A stretch of DNA of 24,707 bases from an uncultured Oscillospiraceae bacterium (GCA_900540865.1 UQHH01000040.1:1-24707); one strand, 5' to 3'. Counted from the first letter of the stretch, positions 17,371-22,572 are shown. Made by a program: numbers and translations. Notes: generated by a model not told the origin, from the letters alone.

Positions 17371-17960
17371 CCTTCGTCCTCTCCTTCCGTTTCTTCCGGC
17401 GGTTCCGGAATTATCATTTCAGGCATCGGCACTACGCCGTAGCCCGTGCTCTCCTGTTCGGAAAGCTTCCGGCCCTCCGACAAGAACAACACCTGCTGCA
17501 AATCCTTTACCGCTGCGGTCAGCTGGCGCAGGGAAGAAATATTGACCGTGCCCTTTGTCTGGTTCTGTCTGACCGTCTCCTCCGTGACGTCCACCCGGCG
17601 CCGCTCCCCGTTTTCGTCTTCCTCAAAAATCGAGAATTCCCGCTTGAACTTGTCGTAGGTGATATGGATATTAAGCTCGTTTGCCGCCCTGGAAATTTTC
17701 GTGATGAGTTTGTCGGTCGCTCTGCCGAGCTTATCGAAATTACTCAGCGCTTTTCGCTGTGCCTGCCGCTCCATATTTGTGCCAAGTTTTTTCCTATACC
17801 GTTCGCGTTCCTGTGTCCACTGTTCCCGCTGCGCCCGTTTGGTCAGCGTAGAGCCGCTGATATTGTGCTTTTCCGCGAGTTTTATGTACCCAAGATTTCC
17901 CGTGATATATTCGTTTTTTATAGCCGTCCAATCGGCTGAATTTTTTGTACCGGAATTCAC
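17367..17960 (-). CDS. terS: Terminase small subunit (197 aa)
   Basis: The GTG start at 17960 has GGGAGGTGATC upstream at good spacing. The N-terminus (DWTAIKNEYITGNLGYIKLAEKHNISGSTLTKRAQREQWTQERERY) is a helix-turn-helix of the kind small terminases use to bind the pac or cos site. A coiled-coil oligomerisation region follows, then an acidic Pro/Glu-rich tail (PEPPEETEGEDEG) probably contacting the large subunit. Its 4-nt overlap with the large terminase is typical. It heads the virion cluster, just downstream of a strong terminator, so a promoter should lie in 17961-17999, though I cannot pick one convincingly. Confidence 0.88.
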   Translation of the reverse strand: MNSGTKNSADWTAIKNEYITGNLGYIKLAEKHNISGSTLTKRAQREQWTQERERYRKKLGTNMERQAQRKALSNFDKLGRATDKLITKISRAANELNIHITYDKFKREFSIFEEDENGERRRVDVTEETVRQNQTKGTVNISSLRQLTAAVKDLQQVLFLSEGRKLSEQESTGYGVVPMPEMIIPEPPEETEGEDEG

Positions 17961-18005
17961 ACCCGGATCACCTCCCGTTTTCAGCCTATCAAATATGCAA
18001 AAAAA

Positions 18006-18031
18006 CTGCCCCCCTGTTTTCAGGGGGACAG
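18006..18031 (-). terminator. Strong intrinsic terminator between Rep unit and terminase operon
   Basis: On the minus strand an 11-bp GC-rich stem (CTGTCCCCCTG with CAGGGGGGCAG, one mismatch) closes an AAAA loop and is followed by seven T. It ends the transcript of the Rep and Cys-rich genes before the small terminase, separating replication from virion transcription. Confidence 0.88.
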
Positions 18032-18041
18032 CATAAATTTT

Positions 18042-18251
18042 TTATTGTTCGTACTTCCTGTGCAGGATTTTCGCAAGCGGACATTTTTCGTATTCATAGC
18101 TCTGGCAATACATCCGCCGGTGCCGGCGCTTTTCTTCCTCAGAGCAGAACTTTAAAAGCGTCGTGCTGTCTTTCACAACGCCTTCACAGGAAATCTTCTG
18201 TTCGCTTTCCCGCTGGAAATAGGGACATATAATCACGGCCGATTTCGGCAC
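18042..18251 (-). CDS. Small Cys-rich (probable zinc-binding) phage protein (about 69 aa)
   Basis: The protein has spaced cysteines (IICPYF, ISCEG, LKFC, MYCQSY, KCPLA) suggesting zinc binding, with a basic middle (EEEKRRHRRMY). Similar short proteins with CPYF...CEG...YC....CPLA patterns are frequent near terminase genes of clostridial phages; their function is unknown. An in-frame ATG at 18260 overlaps the Rep stop by 4 nt but abuts the GAGGAG site with no spacing. The GTG codons at 18254 and 18251 are better placed, and 18251 gives the typical MPK...CPYF start. The strong terminator lies just downstream. Confidence 0.75.
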   Translation of the reverse strand: MPKSAVIICPYFQRESEQKISCEGVVKDSTTLLKFCSEEEKRRHRRMYCQSYEYEKCPLAKILHRKYEQ

Positions 18252-18256
18252 CACGC

Positions 18257-19006
18257 TCATCTCCTCAGTATAAACCGGCCGTCGAGGAAGCCTTCCTTCA
18301 CATAAACCATGCGGTAGCTCGTACCCGTGACGTCGTTGACCGTCAGCTCGCATTCTTCGTCCAGTACACGGTAGCCCCGCGGCGCAACCGGCGGCTTTCC
18401 CTTGAGGAACCGCGCCACGTCGCGCACGCCCGCCTCTTTTACTTCAATTTCCGGCTGTTTTAAGTTCCGGCTCTGCTTGAGCCGCTTCTTGCCCGTAATA
18501 TCCTTGCGTATGTACGCCGCAAGCTTTTTGTAATTGCCGTCGCTGTAAAGCTGTTCAAACTTGACGCTGCCCGTGCCCTTCCCTTTTTTCCAAATCTGCT
18601 GGATAATTTCTGCCGGCAGGTACGGTATCACCATATGCGCGTGCCAACGTTTTCCCTTTGTGCCCTTTTCCAGGCAGCCAATATATTTTAAGCTGTCGGT
18701 TCCGTTTTTCCCGCACCAGTAATCAAGACGCCGGAGGAAATTATTAAGTATCCGTTCGGCCTCCTCCTCTGTCAGGTTTTCCAAAAAGGTGAAGGTCAGA
18801 TACCAGTCGCCTACCGTAAAGTTATTGCAGATTAGCCTCCGGCATTTTTTCTTTGCGTGGATTTCATTGAGCGCTTTTTGCTTCTCTGAGCTTTGCGCGC
18901 GTTTCTTTTCACGGGTCAGGCATTTTAAATTCCGGCGGCGGATGCTGTAATAAACCTCCACCTCTCGCATGGGGCCGCTGCTGATAATTTTTTCATAGTA
19001 CGGCAT
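18257..19006 (-). CDS. HUH rolling-circle replication initiator-like protein (249 aa)
   Basis: The ATG at 19006 follows AAGGAGGT. The core has the three classic motifs of HUH Rep endonucleases: WYLTFTFLENLTEEE (motif I), RWHAHMVI with His122-x-His124 (metal-binding motif II) and KKLAAYIRKDI with Tyr165 and Lys168 (nicking tyrosine, motif III). These proteins nick one strand at an origin and stay joined to the 5' end. The N-terminus is very basic. Related genes occur in plasmids, small phages and some clostridial tailed phages. Here it lies beside the terminase genes and probably drives phage DNA replication. I do not see an obvious nick-site hairpin. Confidence 0.85.
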   Translation of the reverse strand: MPYYEKIISSGPMREVEVYYSIRRRNLKCLTREKKRAQSSEKQKALNEIHAKKKCRRLICNNFTVGDWYLTFTFLENLTEEEAERILNNFLRRLDYWCGKNGTDSLKYIGCLEKGTKGKRWHAHMVIPYLPAEIIQQIWKKGKGTGSVKFEQLYSDGNYKKLAAYIRKDITGKKRLKQSRNLKQPEIEVKEAGVRDVARFLKGKPPVAPRGYRVLDEECELTVNDVTGTSYRMVYVKEGFLDGRFILRR

Positions 19007-19054
19007 AGGCTTACCTCCTTTTTCGTCGTGAAAATAATCGCTTAATCAAGATAG

Positions 19055-19078
19055 AAAAGGGCGGCCGGGGCCCTTTTT
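19055..19078. terminator. Bidirectional terminator-like hairpin upstream of Rep
   Basis: An 8-bp stem (AAAAGGGC with GCCCTTTT) closes a GC-rich 7-nt loop, with a T-run on either strand (TTTTT rightward, TTTTC leftward). It lies in the 225-nt gap between the Rep start and the rightward 78-aa gene. It may stop leftward read-through into Rep, attenuate it, or stop stray rightward transcription. The rest of the gap (19079-19167) is AT-rich, with no gene seen. Confidence 0.6.
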
Positions 19079-19167
19079 GATTTTGCTTTTTCTTTATATA
19101 TAGGAAAAGCACGGCAGATAATTATTCATTTATTATCCGATAAACCGGACAGTTGAGTTTCAATGCC

Positions 19168-19196
19168 TTGACATTGCAAGACGCAGGCTGTATATT
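19168..19196 (+). promoter_or_regulatory. Near-consensus sigma-A promoter for the 78-aa gene
   Basis: TTGACA (19168-19173), a 17-nt spacer and TATATT (19191-19196) predict a start near 19203, a few bases before the AAAGGAGG site of the next gene. Confidence 0.8.
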
Positions 19197-19231
19197 TATG
19201 GCAAATAAAATCCGAAAGGAGGGAATGCCAT

Positions 19232-19468
19232 TTGATCATAAGTTTCTTTGAAGCCGCAGGAGGACATCTGCAGGAGTTAATTAAGCTGATTACAAACATA
19301 AATCTTATTCATTTTGCACTTTTTCTTATAGGACCAACTTTAATAAAAACAGGGATAAAAAAAGCTTTATATTCAGCTGGTCTAAGCCGTAGAGCTGCAA
19401 AAAAATGGACAAATCGAATTTCCGCGGCAGTTGATGTGGTTCAAAATGTAGATTTAAATAAGAAATAA
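19232..19468 (+). CDS. Small hydrophobic/amphipathic protein of unknown function (78 aa)
   Basis: The TTG start at 19232 is fixed by AAAGGAGG at 19215-19222; the ATG at 19225 gives only eight codons. A strong promoter lies upstream and an intrinsic terminator just downstream, so this is a stand-alone transcription unit. Residues about 24-44 (INLIHFALFLIGPTLIKTGIK) could form a membrane segment. The C-terminal half (LSRRAAKKWTNRISAAVDVVQ) is basic and helical. I do not recognise a family. A small membrane-acting phage protein, possibly early-expressed and host-directed, fits the context but is inference. Confidence 0.7.
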   Translation: MIISFFEAAGGHLQELIKLITNINLIHFALFLIGPTLIKTGIKKALYSAGLSRRAAKKWTNRISAAVDVVQNVDLNKK

Positions 19469-19474
19469 GGATTT

Positions 19475-19500
19475 CCGCCCGCAATCACGCGGGTGGTTTT
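19475..19500 (+). terminator. Intrinsic terminator of the 78-aa gene
   Basis: The stem CCGCCCGC / GCGGGTGG (8 bp, one G-T) with a 6-nt loop is followed by TTTT. It begins 6 nt after the stop. Confidence 0.8.
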
Positions 19501-19502
19501 CA

Positions 19503-19682
19503 TTATTTATCCTTTTCCGGCACTTCCATCTGAAGAAACCTTTTGCTACACTCGATGCAGTCGATTCCTTCCTTTTTAAGGCAGGGAATCTCTGTGTTGA
19601 ATGCAAATATATCGTTTGGGCACATGATTGCCTGCGCCATCTTATCAAGGCTCAGCGTTTTTATCTTTTCATAATAGTTCAT
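19503..19682 (-). CDS. Small Cys-containing phage protein (59 aa)
   Basis: The ORF reads MNYYEKIKTLSLDKMAQAIM and continues with CPNDIFAFN, IPCLKKEGIDCIECSKRFLQMEV, ending EKDK. AAGAGGA lies upstream of the ATG at 19682. Four cysteines (C21, C34, C42, C45, the last two as CxxC) suggest a small zinc knuckle. The pattern of a tyrosine-rich start, an amphipathic helix, then CP and CIEC is common in small clostridial phage proteins of unknown role. It is preceded at 30 nt by a 21-codon ORF on the same strand. Confidence 0.75.
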   Translation of the reverse strand: MNYYEKIKTLSLDKMAQAIMCPNDIFAFNTEIPCLKKEGIDCIECSKRFLQMEVPEKDK

Positions 19683-19712
19683 TGTGCGTTTCCTCTTTTG
19701 TTTAAGCTGTTT

Positions 19713-19778
19713 CTAAAGGGCAGCCATCTTTTCCTGCACAGCGTCAAGCTTATTCACGGCCTTTTCTATCTCTGCCAT
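19713..19778 (-). CDS. Micro-ORF, one predicted helix (21 aa)
   Basis: The ORF MAEIEKAVNKLDAVQEKMAA plus a final Leu has AAAGGAG at good spacing before its ATG and is followed 30 nt later by the 59-aa gene on the same strand. The peptide is a regular amphipathic helix, which random ORFs this short seldom show. It may be a leader peptide or a tiny functional protein. Length alone keeps confidence moderate. Confidence 0.5.
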   Translation of the reverse strand: MAEIEKAVNKLDAVQEKMAAL

Positions 19779-19793
19779 ATCCGGCTCCTTTCT

Positions 19794-19867
19794 TTGCAGT
19801 TGACTGCAATATCAGGTTTATGGTGCGAACTATAAGCTCACAGAAAAACACCGGTAGGTTCGCACCA
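19794..19867. promoter_or_regulatory. Two inverted repeats in the divergent control region
   Basis: TTGCAGT/ACTGCAA with a 2-nt centre at 19794-19809 looks like a dimeric repressor operator just upstream of the leftward micro-ORF. A longer pair, TGGTGCGAAC (19821-19830) and GTTCGCACCA (19858-19867), is perfect over 10 bp with a 27-nt loop. It ends 10 nt before the -35 of the rightward array promoter. It could be a split operator controlling both directions or a 5'-UTR hairpin of the leftward transcript. Confidence 0.5.
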
Positions 19868-19877
19868 AAATTAAGGC

Positions 19878-19906
19878 TTGGAATTTGAATATCAATGTGG
19901 TAATAT
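19878..19906 (+). promoter_or_regulatory. Promoter driving the mini-CRISPR array
   Basis: TTGGAA (19878-19883), a 17-nt spacer and TAATAT (19901-19906), with TGG just before the -10 (extended -10), predict a start near 19912 and a 70-nt leader before the first repeat. The 12 bases ATGTGGTAATAT recur exactly in the lipoprotein promoter near 22763-22774. Confidence 0.7.
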
Positions 19907-19910
19907 ATAA

Positions 19911-19978
19911 AAAAGAAGCATTATCTGGAGATTTTCCACGGAATCCGCATAAATCTCCTTCTCTTTTTAGCTTCTTTT
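19911..19978 (+). other. Array leader with nested hairpin
   Basis: AAAAGAAGC (19911-19919) pairs with GCTTCTTTT (19970-19978), and GGAGATTT (19927-19934) with AAATCTCC (19951-19958). The outer arm begins at the predicted transcription start, so the whole leader RNA would fold, leaving only 3 nt before the first repeat. It could be a processing, stability or attenuation element. An attenuator would reduce array expression. Confidence 0.5.
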
Positions 19979-19981
19979 GCT

Positions 19982-20202
19982 GTCACCGCCCACGCGGCGG
20001 TGTGGATTGAAATCACGTCAACGGAATTAGCTCCGAGCGGCGAAGCCGTCACCGCCCACGCGGCGGTGTGGATTGAAATGTCTTGCCGCAGACCGTCACG
20101 AGATTGGCGGATAGTCACCGCCCACGCGGCGGTGTGGATTGAAATGACTATCATATATCCACCCCTACATAATCAGCGGGTGTCACCGCCCACGCGGCGG
20201 TG
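19982..20202 (+). CRISPR. Cas-less mini-CRISPR array, type I-C-style repeats, three spacers
   Basis: Repeats of 32 nt lie at 19982-20013, 20048-20079 and 20114-20145, identical to one another. A fourth at 20182-20202 has only the first 21 nt, as expected for the leader-distal end. Each has a 7-bp hairpin (CACCGCC, loop CACGC, GGCGGTG) and ends in GTGGATTGAAAT, the hallmark of type I-C repeats cut by Cas5d. Spacers are 34, 34 and 36 nt, normal for I-C, and differ from one another. A promoter and leader lie on the left. No cas gene is present, so the array would need the host's I-C machinery. I found no match to the spacers in this window by eye. Confidence 0.9.
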
Positions 20203-20839
20203 GCGGCTCCCAACGCCACCAGCCCTGTTGCCCCTGAGCGGGAACGGGGCTTAAAAATTTTATTGGGTTGCGCAGAACCCAGGCAAAACGCCCAGGCGAA
20301 TAATCACCGAGAATCTGTTCGCGTTCAGAAAGAGAATCGAATATCTCTCCAACAGGTACGCAATCAACCAGCTCCACCGTCCCGATGACCGCTCCGCGGT
20401 AAATCATCTCTTTACAAAGCGGCGACTGATGATGGTAGAGCGTAAGCAGCTTGTCCCGCTGCTCGTCCGTCAAACCGCGCAAAACCTCTGACAATTCCTT
20501 TTCTGCGGCATGGATAGCGACGCGCCCTCGGATATTCGTCCTCGCGGCGGTGTGGATTGAAATGTATTGTTTCATTCCCAGTATAATCGCGCTTGCATAC
20601 GGCTGGCAGACGGTGAGCGCTCTGATGTACGTCTGCCTTTTCAGGGCGTTTGCTGTGATATAGCGCTCAAATTCAAACCGCTCTTTGTCGGACAGCGGAA
20701 TATGCGCTGGGACTCCTCTCCATTTTTTAAACCGCGCATAAAGTGGCGAGATTTTCGGATGGTTGATGTTGATGCGGTATGTATAGGGGTTGTCCGGCGC
20801 CCATATGCTGTCATCTTTTTTTAAATCCACTTGGCCCAT
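20183..20839 (-). CDS. ASCH-domain protein with a CRISPR-repeat fragment replacing its conserved motif (218 aa)
   Basis: The ATG at 20839 follows AGGGAG. An N-terminal extension of about 70 residues (YRININHPKISPLYARFKKWRG...SDKERFEFERY) resembles short clostridial phage proteins. An ASCH domain follows: ALTVCQPYASAIILGMKQY, TNIRGRVAIHAA, RGAVIGTVELVDCVPVGEI and FAWVLRNPIKF. ASCH domains bind RNA or modified nucleosides. The family normally has an E-N/T-R-x-W motif directly after GxKxx. Here residues 93-99 are ISIHTAA, encoded exactly by 21 nt of the CRISPR repeat at 20543-20563. The last codons and stop also lie in the truncated array repeat. The protein is probably altered or inactive, or the assembly is chimeric. 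It is last in a four-gene leftward operon. Confidence 0.75.
   Translation of the reverse strand: MGQVDLKKDDSIWAPDNPYTYRININHPKISPLYARFKKWRGVPAHIPLSDKERFEFERYITANALKRQTYIRALTVCQPYASAIILGMKQYISIHTAARTNIRGRVAIHAAEKELSEVLRGLTDEQRDKLLTLYHHQSPLCKEMIYRGAVIGTVELVDCVPVGEIFDSLSEREQILGDYSPGRFAWVLRNPIKFLSPVPAQGQQGWWRWEPPPPRGR
20543..20563 (+). repeat. Partial CRISPR repeat (3' 21 nt) inside the ASCH ORF
   Basis: The 21 nt CGCGGCGGTG + TGGATTGAAAT match the last 21 positions of the array repeat exactly, while the bases before (ATTCGTCCT) do not match the repeat start. Read on the opposite strand it gives seven in-frame ASCH codons (ISIHTAA). Confidence 0.85.
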
Positions 20840-20870
20840 AGATATCTCCCTACCCTATGAAAAGACGGGT

Positions 20871-21104
20871 TTATTTTTTTGCTGTCCTTTCGGCAAATAC
20901 AATACAGCCGGAGATAAAAGTAATCAGCATATATATCAGCATCTGCCGCAGGGTATCAGATGGAGAAAGCTTTCCCAGGTCGGAGCCGCCGGCTGTCCCT
21001 AAAATTCCAATGATGCACAGCGCACCAAGGATTTTTGCCCAGTGCTCTTTGAAAAGATAGAGAATTCCCTGCAATACAAAAAACAGTTTTTTGATAAGCG
21101 TCAT
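20871..21104 (-). CDS. Small two-helix membrane protein (77 aa)
   Basis: The ATG at 21104 follows GAGGAG and overlaps the upstream 50-aa gene's stop by 4 nt, so it is translationally coupled. Two hydrophobic segments are visible, about residues 23-40 (AKILGALCIIGILGTAGG) and 54-71 (MLIYMLITFISGCIVFAE), with a basic C-terminus. The layout resembles small holins or phage membrane proteins of unknown role, but no endolysin gene is adjacent. ASCH follows after 31 nt. A holin role is possible but not shown; exclusion or regulation at the membrane is equally possible. Confidence 0.75.
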   Translation of the reverse strand: MTLIKKLFFVLQGILYLFKEHWAKILGALCIIGILGTAGGSDLGKLSPSDTLRQMLIYMLITFISGCIVFAERTAKK

Positions 21105-21253
21105 GTTTTAATCTCCTCAATCATCCTTGAATTTTTTCTCCGCGCGCTCCGCCTGCTCATTTTTTCCAGCTTGTCCAGCTTTTGTGCAAAATAATATAGG
21201 TCACCGCCCATCGGCGGTGTGGATTGAAATTTTATAACTGCCGCTTTGGGCAT
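21101..21253 (-). CDS. Small basic protein with CRISPR repeat embedded in frame (50 aa)
   Basis: The ORF reads MPKAAVIK, then FQSTPPMGGD, then LYYFAQKLDKLEKMSRRSAR and a basic tail ending IEEIKT. AGAGGTG lies upstream of the ATG at 21253, 16 nt after the previous stop. The TGA overlaps the next start by 4 nt. Residues 9-18 are encoded exactly by the solitary 31-nt repeat at 21200-21230, read in reverse. Operon position and overlaps support a real gene. The C-terminal half is a charged helix. I do not recognise a family. An original start downstream, or insertion of the repeat into an older gene, are both possible. Confidence 0.65.
   Translation of the reverse strand: MPKAAVIKFQSTPPMGGDLYYFAQKLDKLEKMSRRSARRKNSRMIEEIKT
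21200..21230 (+). repeat. Solitary CRISPR repeat, 31-nt variant
   Basis: It matches the array repeat except in the loop (CATC for CACGC); the 7-bp stem and the end GTGGATTGAAAT are intact. No second copy lies within spacer distance. It is embedded in a leftward small ORF, so the sense orientation needs rightward transcription, for which no promoter is evident here. Confidence 0.88.
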
Positions 21254-21269
21254 ATGTTTCACCTCTGCG

Positions 21270-21518
21270 TTACCATTTCACCTTGACGACCATAGGCGTT
21301 TTACACTGCCTGGATACAATTGAGCTCAAGGTTTGCTCCAGATTCCTTCTGTTGTTTATAACCTCTTCCTCTGTCGCCGGCGCGAACCGAATCGTTACCT
21401 TTGCCCTTCCCTTGTCTCCAAAATCGACATACGAAACATCTCCGTCCTTCGGGTACCCCGGCGGCGGGTTATGTAAATTCCTTCTGAGCCTTTCAAGCTC
21501 CGATTCAGATTCTGCCAA
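21270..21518 (-). CDS. Hypothetical phage protein (82 aa), first gene of the ASCH operon
   Basis: The best start is TTG at 21518 (MAESESELERLRRNL), eight bases after AGGAGG. An in-frame GTG at 21527 lies inside that ribosome site and is unlikely. The N-terminus is a charged helix. The middle has PPPGYPKDGDVSYVDFGDKGRAKVTIRFAPATEEEV, a short beta-rich stretch, and the C-terminus ends QCKTPMVVKVKW. No catalytic motif or family recognised. It leads a leftward operon (82-aa, 50-aa, membrane protein, ASCH) with 16-nt, overlapping and 31-nt junctions. The operon promoter should lie in 21519-21700, where only weak candidates were seen. Confidence 0.7.
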   Translation of the reverse strand: MAESESELERLRRNLHNPPPGYPKDGDVSYVDFGDKGRAKVTIRFAPATEEEVINNRRNLEQTLSSIVSRQCKTPMVVKVKW

Positions 21519-21865
21519 TTGCAACACCTCCTGTTCAGCATATGTTTTCGGCGGATTGTCCTATGTATGGCTTATTTCGACCAAAATTAAACCGAACATA
21601 TTTTCTGCATTTTGCACAAAAAGCAAGAATAATTCGTCAAGAGAAAAATAACAACGTTTCATTTATGTTGATTTTATTCACGTTTATGAGTAAGAAATTC
21701 ACTTTTTTATTAATTACTTATTTTAGAGTTCCGTTAATTTGCACAATTCTAGATATAGTATGTAAAATTGACAGAACCATTATATCTTGTTATATTTTAT
21801 GCGGATGGGAAGATTATCCAATAGAGACTAAGGCAGCAGTATCACCATGAAAAGGAGGTGATTCT
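21519..21865. other. AT-rich divergent intergenic region (about 347 nt)
   Basis: The stretch separates the leftward ASCH operon from the rightward DUF3892 gene. It is markedly AT-rich compared with the virion genes. It holds the DUF3892 promoter (21768-21796) and must hold the leftward operon promoter. An ORF at 21542-21850 has no ribosome site and odd composition, and I do not count it as a gene. Confidence 0.6.
21768..21796 (+). promoter_or_regulatory. Consensus-like promoter for the DUF3892 gene
   Basis: TTGACA (21768-21773), a 17-nt spacer and TATATT (21791-21796) predict a start near 21803 and a 60-nt leader to the AAAGGAGGTGAT site. This has the same hexamers and spacing as the 19168 promoter. 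Confidence 0.8.
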
Positions 21866-22075
21866 ATGCCGAAACGTATTTCTGTAACCGGAGAAACCGA
21901 CACTGGCCGTAATACAAATTTCCGGGACAATTACTCAGGACAAAATATGACGAGAAATCAGTTTGTAAATGAGATTAATGCCGGAAATTATGAGAACTAT
22001 CACGTTCGGAATATCAACGGTGTCCCCACACCGTGTTCAAATCCGGATAGCTCTACAAATAACAATTTAGGTTGA
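21866..22075 (+). CDS. DUF3892-like small protein (69 aa)
   Basis: The ATG at 21866 has an almost perfect AAAGGAGGTGAT ribosome site and a strong promoter upstream, so expression is probably high. The sequence MPKRISVTGETDTGRNTNFRDN then MTRNQFVNEINAGNYENYHVRNINGVPTPCSNPDSSTNNNLG fits the DUF3892 pattern: a short beta unit, a helix beginning at an xxxxFVxxIxxG motif, then R-x-x-N-G-x..P.SNPD.S..NNL. These proteins are scattered in phages and bacteria; their function is unknown. It is a single-gene unit convergent with the HTH gene. Confidence 0.75.
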   Translation: MPKRISVTGETDTGRNTNFRDNYSGQNMTRNQFVNEINAGNYENYHVRNINGVPTPCSNPDSSTNNNLG

Positions 22076-22104
22076 GTCTATAGGTTGAGTTCAAAAATGC
22101 TGCC

Positions 22105-22317
22105 TTAATCCCTAACCCTCGAAAACAGATAAAGAAAATCGGTATTGGGAAAAAACTTTTGATGGATTGCTTTGGCTTCTTCCAACCAAAAATGTTGTGA
22201 TCCGCTAAGTTTTCTGGAAAATGTCTCTTGTGCTATTCCAATCTCCAGAGCAATTTGTTTCCCAGTCAACCCTTTTAATTTGATTTCAATTTTGAGGTTC
22301 TTATATATTGTTCTCAT
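22105..22317 (-). CDS. Small HTH (Cro/CI-like) regulator (70 aa)
   Basis: MRTIYKNLKIEIKLKGLTGKQIALEIGIAQETFSRKLSG carries a helix-turn-helix of the XRE type (about residues 17-38, with GLTGKQIALEIGIAQETFSRKL as turn and recognition helix), then a short helix (WLEEAKAIHQKFFPNTDFLYLFSR) typical of compact phage regulators. The ATG at 22317 is preceded directly by AGAAAGG, closer than ideal, so translation may be weak. It is divergent from the 42-aa gene with only 30 nt between them. Possible targets are the palindromes at 19794-19867, but nothing in the sequence links them. Confidence 0.78.
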   Translation of the reverse strand: MRTIYKNLKIEIKLKGLTGKQIALEIGIAQETFSRKLSGSQHFWLEEAKAIHQKFFPNTDFLYLFSRVRD

Positions 22318-22347
22318 CCTTTCTAGTAAACGGAAGGAGGTGTTTAT

Positions 22348-22476
22348 ATGCCGAATAAAAAACAGACAAGCCCGAAGGTAGCAAGTAAGGCCTCTAAGGC
22401 TTTGCAGGATGGGCGTTCCAGCGCGCGTACAAAGAGCATTGCAGGAAGCGCTTTATCACAGACAAAGAAGAAATAA
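22348..22476 (+). CDS. Small basic protein (42 aa), common Firmicute phage family
   Basis: The ORF MPNKKQTSPKVASKASKALQ, then DGRSSARTKSIAGSALSQTKKK, has GGAAGGAGGT before its ATG. It is followed 15 nt later by a clear intrinsic terminator. The pattern SPKVASKASK.L.DGRSS...K..AGSALSQ is widely seen in small proteins of Firmicute phages and mobile elements. It is basic, Ser/Lys-rich and probably helical, possibly nucleic-acid-associated. The function is unknown. Confidence 0.8.
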   Translation: MPNKKQTSPKVASKASKALQDGRSSARTKSIAGSALSQTKKK

Positions 22477-22491
22477 TTAACTTTTGACTGA

Positions 22492-22523
22492 GCAGGGTGT
22501 TTGCCGCGCCCTGCTTTTGTCTT
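22492..22523 (+). terminator. Intrinsic terminator of the 42-aa gene
   Basis: The stem GCAGGGTG / CGCCCTGC (8 bp, one T-G) with a 7-nt loop is followed by TTTTGTCTT. It lies 19 nt upstream of the solitary repeat at 22542, so that repeat would be reached only by read-through. Confidence 0.8.
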
Positions 22524-22541
22524 ATCTCTTGCTCACACATT

Positions 22542-22572
22542 GTCACCGCCCATTGGCGGTGTGGGTTTAAAT
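22542..22572 (+). repeat. Solitary CRISPR repeat, 31-nt variant with altered 3' handle
   Basis: The 7-bp stem is intact and the loop is CATT. The 3' end reads GTGGGTTTAAAT instead of GTGGATTGAAAT, two changes in the handle region. No neighbouring repeat lies at spacer distance. Confidence 0.82.

Noticed and set aside
19454..19648. Leftward 64-codon frame (MIRWRRQSCAQTIYL...)
   Set aside because: It is out of frame with the 59-aa gene at 19503-19682, which has a good ribosome site and Cys pattern; the 64-codon frame has neither.
19982..20181. Spacers matching this phage's own sequence (self-targeting or autoregulation)
   Set aside because: No match found by eye on either strand in this window; a full search of the phage would be needed.
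19921..20254. Open frames across the array with repeated ISIHTAAWAVT (leftward) or VTAHAAVWIEM (rightward)
   Set aside because: They are translations of the CRISPR repeats and spacers, with no ribosome sites; a repeated peptide is expected from any array.
21542..21850. Rightward 102-codon frame in the AT-rich intergenic region
   Set aside because: No ribosome site; it overlaps a strong promoter whose start lies inside it, and its composition is erratic.
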